From Allobosea sp. WAO (GTDB lineage: Bacteria > Pseudomonadota > Alphaproteobacteria > Rhizobiales > Beijerinckiaceae), in NCBI RefSeq assembly GCF_001509835.1, contig NZ_JXTJ01000004.1:372001-436000 (forward strand): a DNA stretch of 64,000 nt. The letters are read 5' to 3'. The translations under genes and the position numbers were made by a program. The first letter of the stretch is position 1. Each line of letters starts with the position of its first letter. Positions 61,472-64,000 of this stretch are shown piece by piece. The notes beneath the pieces were generated by a model, which was not told the origin of the DNA, searched no databases, and saw only the letters and a program-made list of their open reading frames with translations.

Positions 61472-63241
61472 ATGACCGCGCCTGTCTTGCCCCCGCTCGC
61501 CGACCTCGTCCCGCCCCGGCTTCGGCCCGGCCATGAATTGCTGACCGAGGGCGCCGTGATGGCGCGCGAATGGCAGGTCGGCCGCAACCTCTTCCTCAAT
61601 ACGGCGCAGGTTGCCTGCGAGGCCGATTACAAGCGCCGGACGGCTGCCGAAGGCCGGATCATGCAGCATGCCCATATCGGCTTTCGCAGCGTCGAACGCA
61701 CGCTGGAAGCGATCCGCAGCGTGCATGAGAGCTGCGCCGGGCACGGCGTTACCGTCGACCGCTTCGGCATCACCCTCGACTGGTCGATGGGCTACCCGCT
61801 TGCCGAGCGCGACAAGCGCCCACGCGGCACCGGCATCGTACTGACCGGGCCGGAGGATTTTGCCCGCATCACCGGCGTCGTCCCGGCCGCGGCGCATTTC
61901 GGCGATTTCATGCTAGGCCTGCCCGGCGCCGTCGAGAACACGCGCGCCGCGCTGGCGGCGGGCGTCACCACGGTCGGCAATCTCGGCCAATATTTCACCT
62001 TCCGCCTGCCGGATTGGGACGACGACGTCGCGACGACCGAGGCGACCGTGACCGCGCTCGGACTGATCGCGGCCCAGCCCGTCGAGGTTCTCGTCCACTC
62101 CAATCTCGACGACGGCTTCGCCGGCCTTTTCTCCGACATGAGCTCGGCGCTCGGCATGGTTCTGGTCGAAAAATACATCGTCGAGGAACTGATCGGCGCC
62201 CGCGCCTCGCATTGCTATGGCCATCATTTCACGGCGCCACTGGTGCGGCTCGCCTTCCATCACGCGCTGATGCAAGTGACCGACACGCCCGGCAGCATGA
62301 TCTTCGGCAACACGGTCAGCTACAAGTCGACCGCGGCCGGCAACTTCGCCAGCCTCGCCAGCTATCTCCAGGCCGATATCTGGTCGCTGCGCCGGCAACA
62401 CAGCGGCCACGCCATCAACCCGGTGCCGGTCACCGAGAACGAGCGCATTCCCGACACCGACGAAATCATCGACGCCCAGACCTTCGCTGGAAAGCTGGTC
62501 GAGCATGCCTCCGCCAGCCTCGGCTTGATCGACCTCGCCCCGGTGGATGCGATGGCGGCGAAGCTCGCCACCGGCGCGCGCCAGTTCCGCGACCGGGTCC
62601 TCGCCGGCTTGGCGGAGATCGGCGTCGATATCCGCGATCCCGCCGCCACCATGCTGGCGCTCCGCCGCATCGGCCCGCGACGGTTGGAAGCGCTCTACGG
62701 CGTCGGCACGCTCGACCGCGCCGCCTGGGGCGGACGCCGCGCGCTCGTCGAGGCCGAATGGGTCGAGGAGCTCCGCCACGAGACCGAAGCCTGGCTCAGC
62801 AAGGTCGCGGCGCCGGTGCGTGCAGGCATCGGCCGGGCGGGCTTGAAGGTCTGCGTCGCCAGCAGTGACGTGCACGAGCACGGCAAGAGCCTGATCGAGC
62901 ATCTTCTCACACAGCTCGCGGCCGAGCCGGTCGATGGCGGCACCTCGGCCGACCCCGACGACCTCGTCGCCATAGCCCTGGCCAATGGCTGCGACGTCAT
63001 CGCGATCAGCACCTACAACGGCATCGCCCTGCGCTTCGCGACCGAGGTGCTTGCGGCGCTGGAGCGCGCCGGCGCGAAGCTGCCGGTCTGCATCGGCGGC
63101 CGCCTCAACCAGATCCCGGAGGATTCCAATTCCGGCCTGCCGGTCGACGTGACCGACGATCTCGAACGACTGGGAGTGATCCCCTGCAGCACGCCGGAAC
63201 GGCTGGTAGAGGAACTGAGCGCCTTCGCCGGTCGCCGTTGA
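61472..63241 (+). CDS. Cobalamin-binding mutase-like protein (barrel plus B12 domain)
   Basis: A 589-aa protein. The C-terminal ~130 residues are a B12-binding Rossmann domain: DVHEHG (Asp466, His468, Gly471) matches DxHxxG, with the later Gly pair in CIGGRLNQ. The N-terminal ~420 residues look like a TIM-barrel-type catalytic part remotely like glutamate mutase epsilon subunits (ITLDWSMGYPL, TTVGNLGQYFTF, SNLDDGFAGLFSD). That order, barrel then B12 domain, is as in methylmalonyl-CoA mutase. I do not recognise a named family, so substrate and reaction are open; a carbon-skeleton rearrangement is the best inference. GGAG precedes ATG 61472. Confidence 0.75.
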   Translation: MTAPVLPPLADLVPPRLRPGHELLTEGAVMAREWQVGRNLFLNTAQVACEADYKRRTAAEGRIMQHAHIGFRSVERTLEAIRSVHESCAGHGVTVDRFGITLDWSMGYPLAERDKRPRGTGIVLTGPEDFARITGVVPAAAHFGDFMLGLPGAVENTRAALAAGVTTVGNLGQYFTFRLPDWDDDVATTEATVTALGLIAAQPVEVLVHSNLDDGFAGLFSDMSSALGMVLVEKYIVEELIGARASHCYGHHFTAPLVRLAFHHALMQVTDTPGSMIFGNTVSYKSTAAGNFASLASYLQADIWSLRRQHSGHAINPVPVTENERIPDTDEIIDAQTFAGKLVEHASASLGLIDLAPVDAMAAKLATGARQFRDRVLAGLAEIGVDIRDPAATMLALRRIGPRRLEALYGVGTLDRAAWGGRRALVEAEWVEELRHETEAWLSKVAAPVRAGIGRAGLKVCVASSDVHEHGKSLIEHLLTQLAAEPVDGGTSADPDDLVAIALANGCDVIAISTYNGIALRFATEVLAALERAGAKLPVCIGGRLNQIPEDSNSGLPVDVTDDLERLGVIPCSTPERLVEELSAFAGRR

Positions 63242-63552
63242 GAACGCGACAGAGTTGGTCGCCAGGGCATCATCCTAGGACGCTTGCAGTACCTTCTGAC
63301 GGCGGACGGCCGCGCTCGCTGGCCCGGCCGTCATCATGCTGCCGGGTGCATTCCTCGACGCCATGTCGGAAGGCGGGCCGGGCTGGCAGCTCTTAGGACA
63401 ATCGGCCGAAAGATTATCCTCACGCGGCCGAAGGCCTGTAGGAGCACGGATTGCGCCTCCACGCGGATGCCTCCACCGCCTGACCGAAACCGCACATAGG
63501 CATTGCCGGAGTCAGCGTGGTAGGGGTGCCTCCCGAGACGACGGAGCAGGCC
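63242..63552. other. Intergenic region with a hairpin after the cobalamin protein gene
   Basis: About 310 bases without a supported gene. GACGGCCG (63305-63312) pairs with CGGCCGTC (63325-63332), loop 12 nt, the likeliest end of the catabolic block transcript. No clear promoter hexamers are seen before the next gene. Confidence 0.4.
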
Positions 63553-64000
63553 ATGTTCGAAGCCCCCAGGATCGCGAGCGAGAACAAGCTGGAATTCTAC
63601 CGAGAGCTCGCAGCACAGCTCGAGGCGCTCCTGGCCGGCGAGACCGACCCTGTCGCCAACGCAGCCAACACTTCGGCCCTCCTGTTCCAGATGATGCCGC
63701 TTCTCAACTGGTCGGGATTCTACTTCATGCGCGGCGGCGAGCTCGTGCTCGGACCATTCCAGGGCAAGCCGGCCTGCGTCCGCATCCCTGTCGGGCGCGG
63801 TGTCTGCGGCGCCGCGGTTGCGCGCGCGCAATCGCTCCTGGTCGAGGACGTACATGCCTTTCCCGGTCACATTGCTTGCGACGCGGCCTCCCGGTCCGAG
63901 CTGGTCGTGCCGTTGATCCGGGACGGCCATGTTCTGGGCGTGATCGATCTCGACAGCCCGGAGGCGTCACGCTTCGATGCGGCTGATCAGGCCGGCATCG
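63553..64000 (+). CDS. msrC: GAF-domain free methionine-(R)-sulfoxide reductase, 3' truncated by window end
   Basis: Reading from ATG 63553 the frame is open to the window edge (149 codons). The translation is a GAF domain of the fRMsr type: NWSGFYFMRGGELVLGPF followed by three cysteines at the positions used by these enzymes, in KPACVRI, RGVCGAAVA and HIACDAASRSELV. It reduces free methionine-(R)-sulfoxide with thioredoxin. Family length is ~160 aa, so only a few residues are missing. It is unlinked in function to the block before it. Confidence 0.9.
   Translation, partial: MFEAPRIASENKLEFYRELAAQLEALLAGETDPVANAANTSALLFQMMPLLNWSGFYFMRGGELVLGPFQGKPACVRIPVGRGVCGAAVARAQSLLVEDVHAFPGHIACDAASRSELVVPLIRDGHVLGVIDLDSPEASRFDAADQAGI

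Overview
The window is GC-rich, densely coded DNA from an alphaproteobacterium, most likely Hyphomicrobiales (Rhizobiales). The evidence is an RNase E with a split S1 domain and an alphaproteobacterial C-terminal tail, the order prfB / PBP1A / AMIN-amidase / rne, and several catabolic ABC systems. A Bosea-like organism would fit, but I cannot prove genus from sequence alone. I see no rRNA, tRNA, CRISPR array, insertion sequence or phage gene.

Region 1 (1-13.2 kb) is cell-envelope and RNA housekeeping. It holds a truncated M23 peptidoglycan peptidase, an SGNH hydrolase, prfB with an intact programmed +1 frameshift, penicillin-binding protein 1A, an N-acetylmuramoyl-L-alanine amidase, RNase E with a structured leader, a SleB-type cell wall hydrolase and a small membrane protein. 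Region 2 (13.2-21.6 kb) is mixed: an MscS channel, an aminotransferase, an ImmA/IrrE-like protein lacking its catalytic Glu, a Gfo/Idh/MocA oxidoreductase, a diguanylate cyclase, a MerR regulator with a textbook 19-bp-spacer promoter, and tenA.

Region 3 (22.1-43.7 kb) is the most unusual part. It is a co-directional block: a branched-chain-type ABC importer whose second ATPase is fused to a UPF0261/Tm-1 domain, a Tm-1-partner TIM barrel (PEP-hydrolase family), a 966-aa flotillin-like SPFH protein with a 44-residue (4 x 11) coiled-coil repeat, two SRPBCC (CoxG-like) paralogs, a molybdenum hydroxylase whose large subunit is split into two genes, its CoxD/CoxE-type maturation pair, and three hydrolases (amidohydrolase, metallo-beta-lactamase-fold lactonase, SMP-30/isochorismatase fusion). 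From 24,333 to 43,662 no gap exceeds 28 nt. I infer a substrate-uptake, ring-hydroxylation and ring-opening pathway possibly organised on a membrane scaffold; the substrate is unknown.

Region 4 (43.9-48.0 kb, minus strand) encodes an AllE-like aminohydrolase and a 2-oxoacid/acetoin dehydrogenase set (E1 alpha, E1 beta, and an E2 fused to an alpha/beta hydrolase) without an E3. Region 5 (48.2-63.2 kb) is a second catabolic block: NIPSNAP, DUF3830-like, alpha/beta hydrolase, 3-hydroxyacyl-CoA dehydrogenase, SDR, a P5C reductase-like protein, a GntR/FCD regulator, a VOC protein, a dipeptide-type ABC importer, a cupin, an aspartate-dehydrogenase-like enzyme and a cobalamin-binding mutase-like protein. 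The last three form an uncharacterised nitrogen/carbon-skeleton module. The window ends inside a GAF-domain free methionine-(R)-sulfoxide reductase gene.
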